Shown: positions 1 to 11,080, counted from the first letter of the stretch. The stretch: 64,000 nt of DNA from Spirodela intermedia (GCA_902729315.2 LR746276.1:1784669-1848668); one strand, 5' to 3'. A program made the numbers and translations. The notes: generated by a model not told the origin, from the letters alone.

Positions 1-20
1 TCAGCTGGACAGCTCTTAGA

Positions 21-425
21 TCATATAAGATGATTTATGGCCATCAAAATATATTTGTATCCCAAGGTAAGTTTCATGATATTCTTTTTCAAATTTAGCA
101 TAGATTCATATACTTCATATATATACCTTGACATACTTTCAGCCAAAACAAAATGGGAATTAACAAAATTTTCCCAAAAATAATATTTCCATTTTGAAAA
201 GAATCTTTCCTCATTTCTATCTTGTTTTGTAGGGCTCTCATTCATTAATAAATACTTTCTATTAATAGACCATAAAATGTGATTAGGCCATATAATTTTC
301 AAATTAGCTCTTACCCAATCTAGAATTTTTTCATCTAAATTGATATCTCTAATTCTTCCATTCATCCATTTCTTAATGTCTTCTTTTATCTGCATAATCT
401 TCCCCTGTTTCATTTTATCTTCCAT
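21..425 (-). CDS. Unrecognised 134-aa ORF inside retroelement
   Basis: This open stretch encodes a lysine-, isoleucine- and tryptophan-rich protein beginning MEDKMKQGKIMQ. It lies downstream of gag in the same orientation as the Athila-type element. I do not recognise it: it has no zinc knuckle, no DSG protease motif and no reverse transcriptase motif. Aromatic clusters such as KWKYYFWENF suggest a folded protein rather than noise. It could be an extra ORF carried by a gag-only derivative, or a diverged spacer between gag and pol. The Met start is simply the first in the open stretch. Confidence 0.3.
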   Translation of the reverse strand: MEDKMKQGKIMQIKEDIKKWMNGRIRDINLDEKILDWVRANLKIIWPNHILWSINRKYLLMNESPTKQDRNEERFFSKWKYYFWENFVNSHFVLAESMSRYIYEVYESMLNLKKNIMKLTLGYKYILMAINHLI

Positions 426-614
426 ACATATTTGTTCAATTTACGAGGAGTGAAATATTTCAAGCTTAGAAATAATTCTAATGGGCTGTAGGTTTTGAAG
501 GATGGAAGGATTGTCTTCTTTAATCTCAAATCTAATGAATTCAGTAAAATTCACATTTTCTCCTCCAAAATTATCTCTATATTCATATCCATTATTTTCG
601 TTTCTCTCTATGAG

Positions 615-965
615 TTAAATCAACTCTTTTTCTAGCTTTTCGTTTCTCAACTTATCAAATTCTTCATCTTCCCATGAGCTATCTTTTAATTTCGGTATAT
701 GATATACATCATCATCCTCACAATCAACATCTATGGCTGCAAAATTATGATTAGATTTATTAATTTCGTCTCTTACATCTCCCAAATCAATTGATTTTTC
801 CTCACCTGAAATATGTTTTTCTTCATTTCTGTCCTTACTCCCTTCTACTAAAATTTGGATGTTTTTTTCATGATCAGCTACTGTTTCTTCATCTAAGGGC
901 TCTTTCTCCTCATCATCCTCACTATATTCATTCATCAATTGTGAACAATAAATGATTTTATTCAA
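615..965 (-). CDS. Acidic 116-aa ORF inside retroelement
   Basis: The translated product is strongly acidic, with runs such as EYSEDDEEKEPLDEE near its start, DCEDDD in the middle and a charged end. It lies between the decayed gag and the unrecognised ORF at 425-21, in the same orientation. No family is recognised. A low-complexity acidic linker downstream of gag in the parent element is the simplest reading; it may once have been continuous with gag across the stops at about 970-1330. Confidence 0.3.
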   Translation of the reverse strand: MNKIIYCSQLMNEYSEDDEEKEPLDEETVADHEKNIQILVEGSKDRNEEKHISGEEKSIDLGDVRDEINKSNHNFAAIDVDCEDDDVYHIPKLKDSSWEDEEFDKLRNEKLEKELI

Positions 966-1327
966 ATTTTATGCTACTATATTTTCGGCCTTAATATTCT
1001 CATTTACTTCTAATGGATCATCAATTTCTTCTAATAATTGAAAATAAGGATCAAGTAAAATATTCTCACTCAATGTATTCACTGTCCTAACATTTTCATT
1101 TCGTGGGTTTTTTTCTAGATTTATCTAGTTAGACTCTCCTTGCTGAAATCTTACTGTTGGACAGTTTCCTAAATTTTCTATGGGTTGACTAGGTAACTGC
1201 CCCTCTTCTCTCTTATTCCCAAGAGCCTCTATAATTTGTTCCTGGTACAACATCATTTGATTCATAGTTTGTTGCATCATTTGGCTCATAGTTTGTTACA
1301 TCATTTGGCTCATTTTCTGCATCATTT

Positions 1328-2431
1328 CTATAGTATCAAGTTGGGTTTGAGAGGGCTGATTTTTCTAAAATCTGTTTTCTTGTTTGAGACGAAATTCAGA
1401 GTTTGAATTGGATCTAAGTGCTTCTGGATTTTGAATATTATTTGAGTTTCTCCACGAAAAATTATTCCCCCAATAGGATTATAAGAATTAGAAAAATATT
1501 CCCTATTTTTACTAAAATCGTGGGGTACTTGCACTTATTCTTGCCTAGGATGATATTGAAATTCGAAATGATCATTTTCACCATACATAAGACGTGTACT
1601 ATTTGAATTAAATTGAGGGTTAAGAGGCTTTCTAATATTGTAAATAAGTAAATCAAGTTTTTCTAATCTTTGATTAATCTGATTAACCTCATTTTTAAAT
1701 TTAGAATCATCATCATGATGCAATTCATAAATTCCTCTCTTCATATCCCTGTCATATAATTCAAAAGAGGCTTGATCTCTAGAATTTTCACTTAAATTCT
1801 CATAAAGATTGTAAATTTCATCAGGAGTTTTCTCCATAAAAGCTCCTCCACATATAAAATCAACCATATTTTTATGTTGTTCTAATAATCCATCATAAAA
1901 AAATTTATTGAGCTGCCACTTGGGTATAGCATGATGAGGACAATTTCTAAGTAAATCTTTGAATGTTTCCCATGTCTCATGTAAAGTTTACCTTGGTCTT
2001 TGAGAAAAACTCCATATATGTTTTCTCATATTTTGAGTTTTTCCTAAGGGATAAAATTTTCGAAGAAAGGCTTGTTCTATATCTTTCCAGCTAGTTAATT
2101 CTCTATCTAATGTGGATAGCCAATGACTAACTTTGTCTTTAAGTGTATGAGAAAATAATTTCATCTTAATAATTTCCGATGTAACTTGAGGGAGATTAAC
2201 TAAATCACAGACCATATGAAATTTTTCTAAGTGCTGATGAGGTTCCTCTAAAGGCAATCCATGAAAATTAAGGAGTATTTGAAAAATTCTTGAATTTATT
2301 TCGAATTTAACATTGGGTGCTAATGGGACTCTAATATTAGATGCTCTTTGAAATGAATCAGGGATATAATAATTTTTCATGGCCATAGGATTATTCTCAA
2401 TATGATCTGTACTTCCTTCAAGATCTATCAA
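1328..2431 (-). pseudogene. Frameshifted gag, Athila-like
   Basis: This is a retrotransposon Gag capsid gene broken into several frames (2431-1988, 1867-1535, 1534-1328). The first piece has the plant Gag core: a stretch reading HLEKFHMVCDLVNLP, then KMKLFSHTLKDKVSHWLSTL, then SWKDIEQAFLRKFYPLGKT. This matches the retrotrans_gag pattern in which a WL follows the leucine-rich helix and a KFYP/KFFP block follows it. The second piece continues with GGAFMEKTPDEIYNLYENL, which corresponds to the family's GGT...KTxxEAYxLLE stretch. The third piece shows a broken form of the SNSYNPGWRNHPNF-type segment. Multiple frame changes make it non-functional. Confidence 0.75.
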
Positions 2432-2722
2432 AATTAATTTTTTCTTTTGGATTTTTTGTTTTGAATGAAATAATGAAAGGATTTTCTAGCCTTGGATGCA
2501 AGGATCTTCTACCATGCATAAAAAATCAATAAATTCGAGGAAAAAACTTTAGTAATTGTTACCCTCCTTCAATATGCTCCAGTCCTTGCCTTGCTTCTGT
2601 TCGTTTCCCTTTTTTTAAAAAAATAAAAATAAATCGGCAAAAAGAAAATAAAACAAGAGTTAAATTTATTTTTTTTGTGTACTCGAAGAGAAAAACAGAA
2701 AAATACTAAATATTATGCAATA

Positions 2723-2742
2723 CATCCCCGGCAACGATGCCA
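2723..2742 (-). other. Primer binding site, tRNA-Asp type
   Basis: The plus strand here reads as the 3' end of a plant tRNA-Asp (CCCCGGCAACG followed by a near-match to GCGCCA). The minus strand therefore carries a first-strand primer site, with a two-base change in the GGCGCC block. It sits a few bases inside the inferred LTR end, at the expected spot for a minus-strand element. Confidence 0.75.
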
Positions 2743-2747
2743 AAATT

Positions 2748-3800
2748 TGACGTGACTCAGTCATTGTATATTAAATCACGTAAATCTAAAATTGATAAAA
2801 CTAGAAAATACGATTTTTCATATATTTAGAAGTATTTATGAACAAATATATCAATTATAATTCAATAAAACTTCTAAAAAATAGAGGTAATTTTCCAGGT
2901 CGATCGCAGGGATGTAATATAATATATGGTAATTATTCAGAATTTTTCCTCAAAGAATACTATTTTATATGAATTTTATACTAAGAAATAAAAAGGAAAT
3001 AGATTTAAAATTCACGACATAGGGATATAACGTCGAATCGTCTCCAGCAGCTGTCACCCGACAGAGCGGAAAAACGGCGACTTTGCAGCTCTCCGACGGC
3101 TGTCACCCGACAGAGAGGAGCTGGATCGAGGTGGGGCGCGTGTTAGGGAGCTTCATCCTCAGGTCCGCGCAGCAAGAGGAGGCTCTTCATCGTATCTGGT
3201 ACGCTCTTAGGAGGTGGTGACTCGTCTCTCGGTGGATCGTACTCTTCCCGATGATGGCTTGTTCATCGATCAATCGGAGATGATTTACTCGATGGATTCG
3301 CGATCCTTTTATTGCAAATTTTTCAGTAATTTGAGTAACAATGCTTCGCGAATCGTGTTGACGAGATTTTTGCTTAATCCTTCAGTAATTTAAGTAACAA
3401 TGATCCAGTGATTTTGATTGCTTAATCTTTCACCGGCGATCTGCAGGAAAGTCACGATAATCAAATAAAAATATGAGTTTTGGCTCTAGGAGGATTCGAA
3501 CCCGTGCTAGTTGCCCCGCCTCTTCTGAGGAAGGTGACGGATTTAATCCCACATTGGTTGTGTGCCGAATTTTCGTGCGAATATATAGTAATGTTACATT
3601 TCTAAACAAAGTCCCTTTCTTGCGCTTGTATGACCACTCCTTGCCCCACAGTCGGCTGGCCACCGGTGACGTGGGAGGGGAGTGACACACACGTGCCCCC
3701 ATCGGTTCAAGCCACTCGAGCCCCTACTCGCAGCTACTCCCCAACTGTGCTTCCAACCTACTTGTGGGCCTAGTTAGTCGGCAGGTCCCCCCAGTTTACA
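2748..3800 (-). repeat. Inferred 5' LTR of the Athila-type element
   Basis: The right edge of the primer site is followed by TGACGTGACTC on the plus strand, and a matching CA end (GTTTACA) occurs at 3800. This gives an LTR of about 1,053 bp that starts TGTAAACTGG on its own strand. A TATA-like ACTATATATTCG lies on the minus strand near 3580-3595. The inner part (3000-3250 and 3430-3790) is richer in GC than its surroundings. The outer boundary rests only on the TG/CA rule, because no second LTR is present to align. Confidence 0.5.
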
Positions 3801-4014
3801 ATATTTTTATTTTTATTTCTTTTTCTTCATTTATCTCAAAAGTAAGATTATAAAAATCATATAAATTCTTATAAAATCACATAATTACCCAAAAAATCAC
3901 ATTAATCAATTGAAAACGACTTTTCATACTTTAACACAAATATACGTCTATTTATCATGAGTTAAGGCTAAAACTATATTATTTACTAATTATTAACTCA
4001 TGATAATGAAGACT
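3801..4014. other. AT-rich spacer with a perfect hairpin
   Basis: This stretch between two retroelements has no gene. A 14-bp perfect inverted repeat (3952-3965 and 3993-4006) surrounds a 27-base AT-rich loop. It may be a fragment of a small foldback element or of the truncated LTR next to it. Confidence 0.5.
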
Positions 4015-4304
4015 TATCAAGGCTCTAATTATAACTTGAAGATAATAATTCTAAATTATTAAGAGTTTTTATCTCTTACGAGGTTCCTTTCTTTTTGTCT
4101 GTGGATTCAAACATCTCCTTGTGGATTCAATAGTCTCCCATTGATCTTGTGTATTTAGTGTCACCCCCTTGTGCATTCAAGGATTGAAGGCTCTAGTTAT
4201 ATTGATTCAAAAGCTAGTTTCTTCTTCAAAGGTTGTATTTTATGGATTCAAGCCTGGATCTTACTGCCTAGATCTTACTATCTTCCACATGTTTGCAATG
4301 CTAA
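4015..4304 (+). repeat. 5' LTR remnant of the chromovirus-like element
   Basis: It aligns with 8930-9196 at moderate identity across roughly 270 bp. Its left part appears lost, since no match to the sequence before 8930 continues left of about 4015. Confidence 0.6.
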
Positions 4305-4305
4305 T

Positions 4306-4318
4306 TGGTATCAAAATC
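4306..4318 (+). other. Primer binding site, tRNA-Met type, decayed
   Basis: TGGTATCAAAATC directly follows the 5' LTR remnant. It matches the initiator tRNA-Met primer site (TGGTATCAGAGC) at its first eight bases. Confidence 0.6.
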
Positions 4319-4639
4319 AAGTTCCATATTCCAAATCTACATTTCAAGATGCCTCAAGTTAACCAAGTTTACATCACTAATAATAATACTATTGAGGTAT
4401 ATCATTTCTCAAAATAAGACTTTATTGGATTTCAAGAATGGATAGATCAAAGATTTGAATAGATAATGATATTTTAAAACTTTTGGGATGAATAATCATA
4501 TTATAAAGTTATTCACACCTTCAAAAGATCACATATTTAGATGCCCTCACTCAAAGGGTCACCTCAAATGATAGTTCATCAGATAATTGCTCTACATATA
4601 TTTTTGGAGGTTATGAACAAGATTTGACAATGATGATTC

Positions 4640-5480
4640 TCTAAATTTTCATCTAAAAAATATTTTTTTATGTTTAATGGTCATTTAAGAATTGAAGAGT
4701 TCTCATATTGGTTAGCTGAAGTTGAGTATTTTTTTAAATATATGAAGATTTCAAAGAAAAAATAAATACATTTATTAACATATAAATTGAAAGATGATAT
4801 TTCTGCCTAGTGGGAGCAGTTATAATTCATATGTGCTAAGTCAAACAAAAATCTGTATGAATGTGTGAGAAAAGGAAAAAACAAATCATTTTCTACCACT
4901 TGATTATGAGAAGATCCTATATCAATAGTATCAAAATTGTAAACAATCAAGTCAATCTATTTTTTATTATATCAAAGAATTTTATTTTTTATCCTCCTGA
5001 GTTGATTTAACTAAATAAGTCAAACATAATTTCAAGAAGATGGTACAAGTGGGATATCAAAGAAAAGCTAGCTCTACAATCGTTTTTTAGGCTTAATGAT
5101 GTGGTCATGGTAGTAGAGCATGTTCAATCATTCCTAGAAAAAAGAAAAGATTAGAACATAAAATTATAGTTACCAAAATTCAAAGTCGTGTAGCACCACC
5201 TCTTAGGCAAGCTTCAAACATAAACAAGTATACTCTTAATTTTATTCCAACATGCTACAAGTCTGAAGAGAATAGGCACAAGTCCAATGTGTCCAAAACA
5301 TATTTGATATGATACACTTTGTAAATTCTATTGAAGAAAAGATATAGAACATGCGGAGCCTAAAAATAAAGTTGAGCGTGAAGAAAATTTTATTGAATTT
5401 GATAGAAGAGACAATGTCACATTCTCTAGTGGTGAGAAGTTTGATGTACACATCAAGTAAAGAGGAAGATTTATGATAAA
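4640..5480 (+). pseudogene. Ty3/gypsy gag with zinc knuckle, many stops
   Basis: Translation across frames gives FNGHLRIEEFSYWLAEVE, then a decayed WEQL block, a decayed counterpart of the LPPDYEQILYQQYQNCRQG block, and HGS/RACS followed by RKKKRLEHK. A broken CCHC knuckle (CYKSEENRHKSN) follows near 5255-5290. These are the successive landmarks of plant chromovirus Gag. The start of the protease linker is recognisable to about 5460 (DNVTFSSGEKF). Stops and frame changes occur throughout. Confidence 0.7.
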
Positions 5481-5489
5481 ACCTCAATA

Positions 5490-6830
5490 TTATATGATTG
5501 GATATACATATTTGATATGATTATAATTTAACTGTCTTAATGAAAGCATACATTCGATGTAAACATGTTTTTTATGTAAATTTATATTATTTACTGAATT
5601 ACATATAAAAAATATATTTTATATATTTTATAACATGCATATTCTATTAAATCAAAAGGTTTTTTTTATGTAATGCTGGATATTCTAATAGGTAGAAAAA
5701 TTATATTTACATATAGAGAAATTAAAAAAAGGGTAATCTAAATTCTAAATGAATTCTTTGTAATTTTTAAGTGTTTAATGAGTTGCATAGTGGACCCATT
5801 ACACCCAACCCACTATCAGGTTGCATACCAGCCCATTTTAATGGGGGGTATTTAAAGAGAGAGAGAGAGGAGAGAGAAAAGTGAAGGAAGCACGCACAAT
5901 CAATAGAAATTAGGGCTCACAAACAGAAGACGGAGGAGGCGATGAGTGGAAGGACATGAAATCACGATAGTGACAACCACGATGACGATGGCAGCAACAA
6001 CATCAACGGTGGCAGTGAGTTCCATTCTATGTGACAAGTAGAAAAGGAGCCAAGCACAACCTTAGTGGTGCTCATGATAGCAACAACAACAATGGTGATG
6101 ATAGCAGCAATAGCTGCAAACTCCTATTTTGCATGATAGGCAAAGGAGGAGATGAACACAATGGCGGCAGTGACACTCATGATGGCGACAGCAGTAGGTG
6201 GCGAAAACGGTAGTGGCTGCAAACTCTTGTTTGGCATGATAGGTAGAGGAGGAGACGAGCACAACAGTAGCGACAACAATGACAACAATACACTCTCAAC
6301 AACAGCAACAACAACTACACTCTCAGGCTTCAAATTAGATGTTGTAAATAGTGGATTCTATGAGATTCTATGAGATTTTCAGCACTCACCGAATTTCAAC
6401 ACACTAATTATGTATTTTCTGTAGTTGTCAATACAATATAGGGTTCCCTCCCAAACACAAGTTTAGTGCTCTGCTAGTAGACTAACTGCTGGTGGAGATG
6501 TTTTCACCTTTGTCATTTTCCACAAATTGTTGATATTTATTATATCATTTTTCCTTTTGTTCCTCTAATTTTGAGTTTGTGAAAAATCTAGAAAAAAATT
6601 TAGGTCTACTTTCCTCTTTCATTCTTTTTTGTATTTTTAACCTCACCCAAATATTTCATAGAAAATACTCGTGCATCACATAATACCAAGTTTTCCCTAT
6701 GGATCGACCCAAATCCACCATGCATTATAAATAATTGAAAGCATAATTTTCAGGGATTTGGCTTTAATAAATTTTAAAATTTATTACTTCTTAAAACAAC
6801 GACTAGGGTAACACCAAACTACAATACCAC
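5490..6830. other. Foreign insertion inside the gypsy remnant
   Basis: Gag-linker sequence stops near 5480 and protease-linker sequence resumes near 6840, so about 1.3 kb has entered between them. The insert has a TATTTAAAG box followed by a GA-rich stretch (5843-5880), then a trinucleotide-like GAC/AAC/AGC-rich tract (about 5960-6320). Open frames in that tract are low-complexity Asn/Asp/Ser/His runs and not genes. A solo LTR is the likeliest identity, given the TATA-like box, but its ends were not resolved. Confidence 0.4.
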
Positions 6831-6839
6831 AATATCTTC

Positions 6840-7620
6840 AAAATAGGTGCATGATGAATATTAGGGTACATGACATCATTATTGATAATGGTAATAGTGA
6901 GAATATTGTTTTCTCAATTATAGTTTGAAAATTAGGGTTCAAGACCAATGCACACAACATCCATATTGAATTGGCTAGAGAAATAAAAGATACAAAAATT
7001 ACAGTTTAGAGAAACTTTCATATCTTTTTTATATGAAGTGATTTTAGCAAGAGTGATAGAAGCCTATTTAGAACATTACCTTCTTTTAGCAAGAGTGAGA
7101 AAAAAAGGTAATGTTCATCAATCAAAAAAAAAAATCCTGTAACCTTGATAAAAATTCTCACTTATTTGAGATTGTACAAAAGTTTGATATGTTGCAATTT
7201 GAAAAAGGTCATACAAGAACCTGCTCAAAATCTATGATTTGAGTTTTCTATTATTCAAGACATGCTTAGTCATCTTCCATCAATGGGATATATACATCAT
7301 TATATTGACTTAGTGTTGGAAATAAGTTTACCTAATCAACCCCATTACCTAATGAGTTTGGAAGAAAATTGAATTTTTCAAGAACAAGTGGAGGAGAAAA
7401 TTGAAGTTTGTTAAATCTAATGGATGGGTTTTTATTTCGAGGAATACAATTATGCATCCCCCAAAGTTTGTTAAGAGAAAAGTTATTCTGTGAATTATAT
7501 TTTGTAGGTGTAGGAAGACCTATTGGTCGTAATAAGGCATTACACTTGATAAATGAATGATATAATTGATCAAAGATGGAGACGGATGTAGACAATTTTC
7601 TGCAAAAGTATATGATCTAT
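6840..7620 (+). pseudogene. Gypsy protease and start of reverse transcriptase
   Basis: At about 6866 the translation reads IIIDNGNSENIV, a decayed form of the retropepsin IIDSGSSENIV site with Ser changed to Asn in the catalytic D-S/T-G triad. Further on, LPSMGYIHHYIDLV and then LPNQPHYLMSLEEN (about 7265-7365) match the linker and start of Ty3/gypsy reverse transcriptase. The polymerase core, including YxDD, is not found; the frame continues into unrelated or deleted sequence. Confidence 0.7.
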
Positions 7621-7739
7621 CAAACTTACAGGGACAGTGTTAGAAGATCAGTTTATATATTCCACTACCAATTCCACAACTTCCATAGATAAACATTTAT
7701 CTAGATTTTATTTTAAGGGTCCAACAAATGAAGATAAAA

Positions 7740-8580
7740 ACAAATTATATTTTCATGGTGGTCCGATTTTTAAAATGAACCTTCTTATTACCAGAAAAAA
7801 GACAAATGATGCAAGTCAGGTCGTAAATAAATTTTTAAAAATAAATCATTTGCTTTCATGAAGTTCTTGAATCAATTATTTTTTATAGAGATTCAAAATT
7901 TATATCTCATTTTTTGAGAACACATTTAAAAAGATTGATACATTTCTGAAATTCAATTGTACCATCCACCCCCATATTGATAGCCAAATAGAGGCTATCA
8001 ATATAACCCCTTGAAATTAAAATCTTTTGAATTTTAGTGTAGAAACCAAAGTAATGGGAGTGTGCTTTGAACCATGCATAGTTTTCTTATTATTCAAGGG
8101 TTAATAATTCAAATAAATAATCTTTCATTTTTATTAGTAAGCTATTTTCCACCAGAAGTTTCTTGTAGATCTGGTGCAGTTTCTAAGGCCAAAAAGAAAA
8201 AGTATTGTTGTAAATAATATGGTAGATCACATCAAGGAAATTCATGAAGGTGTCATGCATAATCTCATTACCAAAAATTATGAAAAGCATAAGAAAAAAA
8301 AGAAAAAAAAAGAAGATATTTCAAGTTATGGCTTACATATGAAAAGAACGTTTTCCCAGAGCATATACAAAAAGTCAAAATCAAAGAAATATGGACCATT
8401 TTGAGTTTTACAAAAAAGTAATGACAATGTACATCTTATTGAGCTTCCACAAACTATAGCTATTTCACATCCATTCAATGTAAGTGATATTTACAAGTTC
8501 TATGCTACCTCAAATGAAGACTCAATAATGAGTTCATCTGATGTATGGGTTTTTGATGTAGCCTAAAACCTAGAAAGTGA
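7740..8580 (+). pseudogene. Gypsy integrase core end and C-terminal tail
   Basis: FKMNLLITRKKTNDASQVV (about 7770-7830) matches the integrase stretch RFSKMTHFIPCKKTxDAxxIA. The following frame pieces give FFENTFKKIDTFLKFN and HPHIDSQIEA, decayed counterparts of the HPQTDGQTE motif. From about 8170, VNNMVDHIKEIHEGVMHN, then YGPFQVLQKSNDNVHLIELP, then HPFNVSDIYKF, match the tail of chromovirus pol. Open pieces here are 62-76 codons at most, so nothing intact remains. Confidence 0.7.
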
Positions 8581-8718
8581 AGAGGAGTCTGAAATTAGAG
8601 GCCTAGTAACTTTCTAATTAGGCCACAAAGAGAAGAATGTTCAAATAGAGCTCGATAACTAATTGCATCAAACAAATGCATGAAAAGTTACTTTTGAAAA
8701 GTTACTTTATGAAAACTT

Positions 8719-8722
<4 letters not shown>

Positions 8723-8752
<30 letters not shown>
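8723..8752. repeat. (TA)n microsatellite
   Basis: This is a near-perfect run of about 14 TA units flanked by T-rich sequence, just upstream of the 3' LTR remnant. Confidence 0.9.
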
Positions 8753-8754
<2 letters not shown>

Positions 8755-8929
8755 CTAGAAGGTGCTTTAAATGTTATTCAAATTCTATCACATGATATAT
8801 TCAGGATCCTACTCTACCATAGTTTGTTTCAAGTCATTTAAGAGTCAATCAAACTTTCTTCCTAAGATCTATTTAGGATCCTCCTTTTAGAAGCAACACA
8901 CCTCTTTTTTAGGCCAATATGAAGGCCCC

Positions 8930-9196
8930 CATTGTAACATGAAGAGAACACTTTTGAAGTATTAAGAGTTTTTTTCTCTTGTGAGGTTCTCATCTTTTCA
9001 CTAGTGGATTTAAGCATTCCCATGTGACTTAAGAGTTTCCCATTGATCTTGTAGAGCTGAGTTCACTCATTTGTCAATTTGAGGGTTGGACACTCTAATT
9101 TTTTTGATTCAGATGGTTGTTTCTTCTTTAAGGTTCTTGCTTTGTGGATTTGATGCTAGATCTAGTTATCTTCCATGTTATTGTTACACCACCAAT
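8930..9196 (+). repeat. 3' LTR remnant of the chromovirus-like element
   Basis: It is related to 4015-4304 over about 270 bp. The end near GTTACA (about 9196) corresponds to the 5' LTR end ahead of the primer site. The LTR probably begins further left (8640-8930), where no partner copy survives. Confidence 0.55.
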
Positions 9197-11080
9197 CAGC
9201 CAATCACAAATAAATATGATGATACAAGATTAAAAATGAGCACCACATAGAGGTTAGGATATCTAACACAAAGCTAATTTATACAATTGATGATTCAACT
9301 CTCCCTCTCTCTTTCTCTTGCTATGTCGATCTATCTATCTATCTATCTATGTTTCTTTCTTTCTACTTTTCTCTATCTCTCTCTTGGGCCCAAGAGCTAA
9401 ATTCTTCTTAAGCTATTGGGCCATTGATGTTAGAACATTAACATCACTTATCTTCTCTTGCTGCCTATTGCTAGAGTTAATAAATTGATAGATAGTGAGA
9501 GAGGTAGTTTATTTTTTTCATAAATTTAAAGGTTATTTTGGTTAAAAGTGGTTGTAAACCAATCAATCTAGGACAAAGTCTCATCATTTCTCTTCATCTA
9601 GGAGCCTAATAATTATCCAATATTATGATTCAGTACCTTGGTTAGTATTATGTTAATTATGAATGATATTCCTTCAAAATATTTTTCCATTGCTCAGTAG
9701 ATCAAAAATTATTTTTTTTCTAAAAGGATAATAGTACATGGAATGCATTTGTTTGTTGAGATACTTTAAAGACTAGTGGCAGAATGACAATTTATGTTGT
9801 GTATAAAAAAACATATGTATGACACTTATCATAAGTAATACATCACATTTTAATGTTGAAAAATATATAAAATGATAAAATAATAGTTCTACAATGTCAA
9901 ATTGCATTTTTGAAAAGATTACTTTATCGGTGGCATATTATCTCTACCCTTAGGAAAGTCCCACGATAAGATAAGATTGGCTGAGATAAGTTTTAAGTTG
10001 GCTTATTATGTTTAAAGAGAGATACCACGAGAATATGGATAGGAGTATACAGGGAAATAGATAAACAGACAAAAAAATAAAATAATAGTGGTAGAGTTGC
10101 CCATTCACACATATGACTAAATGATAGACCATCCATTGCTGAGTTTTGGAGATTAATTTCTTGTCATTTAATGTTTCAGAAAGTAAAAAATTGATGTTTA
10201 TGATAGGACTAGTCACATCATTAAAGGCCTATATGCTCTATGTTTTAAAAAATCTTTGACATAAATTACGCTTAATATCAATAGAATGGTACCATCATAA
10301 GCGATCACTACATACATTCAAGCCAATTTAATTTATGCCATTAATCTAGAAGCAAATGTTCTGCACATTTAGGCTAACCTAGATTTGTAAATCAAGAAAT
10401 AATCATTGTTGAAACTTTGGGTAACCTAAAACCATGAAGCTATAAGAAGTGAGTTGATGCCCTAGTGTTTGACTCTTGGATTACTTTATAGTCAGCATAA
10501 TTCAATGGGGTTGAACATTGAGTTTTGGCCTTTGACCCTTGACCTTTAAAAGAATGAGGTGGGCAAGATGTGTCAAGTCATTAGAGATCTGGTTTTGCGT
10601 TAGGGGCTAAAGCTATGAGTTCAGTTAGATATTTAGTATCATGGCCTGTAATTGCACTAAATATTACATTATCCCCCTCCTTGAATTTAAAAATAATAAT
10701 AATAAAAATTCACTACATCTATAAAGTGTGTACAGTTTATATACACAGACTGAAAATGATCAATTTTCTTACATTTATGGGAAAATTAAAGTCCAAGGGG
10801 GAAGGAAGACAGCCCTCAGTATGAATAGCATTCGTTCTGCCCATGTTTGACTTTGAAGGATGTTTCTCACGGATGCTATGATTTATTTGAGCTACTTCTA
10901 TTGTCGGTTTTTTGTTTCTCTAGCTTATGTTTGGGTAGAGAAACAAATTCAATGAGGAAAAGGATCTTTGCTTACATTTATGATTTATTTTGGTTGGCGA
11001 TACATTCGCTCTTCCTATGTTTGCAATTAATAGTAAGCCCCCTGAATTTCCAGGAGCAACAAATTTTCAAACCCCATGAT
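9197..11080. other. Intergenic DNA, no gene seen
   Basis: The only structure I can support is a (CTAT)n microsatellite of about five to six units at 9330-9350 next to CT-rich sequence. Short open frames (for example 9950-10216 on the minus strand) have no recognisable features. The gene's distal promoter must lie in the right-hand part, but no clear TATA box could be assigned. Confidence 0.6.

Larger units (their letters stand above)
1..3800 (-). mobile_element. Athila-type Ty3/gypsy element, left end outside window
   Basis: The element reads right to left. The inferred 5' LTR (2748-3800) is followed by a tRNA-Asp primer site (2723-2742), a frameshifted gag (about 2431-1328) and two further open stretches (965-615 and 425-21). 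The gag sequence and the tRNA-Asp primer together point to the Athila/Tat side of Ty3/gypsy rather than to chromoviruses. No protease, reverse transcriptase or integrase is visible before the window ends, so either pol lies outside or the element never had it. The 3' LTR is not in the window, so a target duplication cannot be tested. Frameshifts show that this copy is dead. Confidence 0.75.
4015..9196 (+). mobile_element. Decayed chromovirus-like Ty3/gypsy element
   Basis: Two related segments, about 4015-4304 and 8930-9196, share blocks such as TATTAAGAGTTTTT, TCCCATTGATCTTGT and CTAGATCTA. They act as the remnants of the two LTRs. Between them, in the right order on the plus strand, lie a tRNA-Met-type primer site, gag, protease, the start of reverse transcriptase, integrase and the C-terminal pol tail, all with many stops. 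Most of reverse transcriptase and RNase H is missing and about 1.3 kb of unrelated DNA sits between gag and protease. This is an old, dead copy. Confidence 0.75.

Noticed and set aside
3430-3702. 90-codon minus-strand frame inside the LTR
   Set aside because: LTRs do not normally code for protein and the translation has no recognisable motif.
6031-6373. Overlapping Asn/Asp/Ser/His- and Val/Ala-rich frames on both strands
   Set aside because: They arise from a trinucleotide-like repeat tract; open on several frames at once, with no family match.
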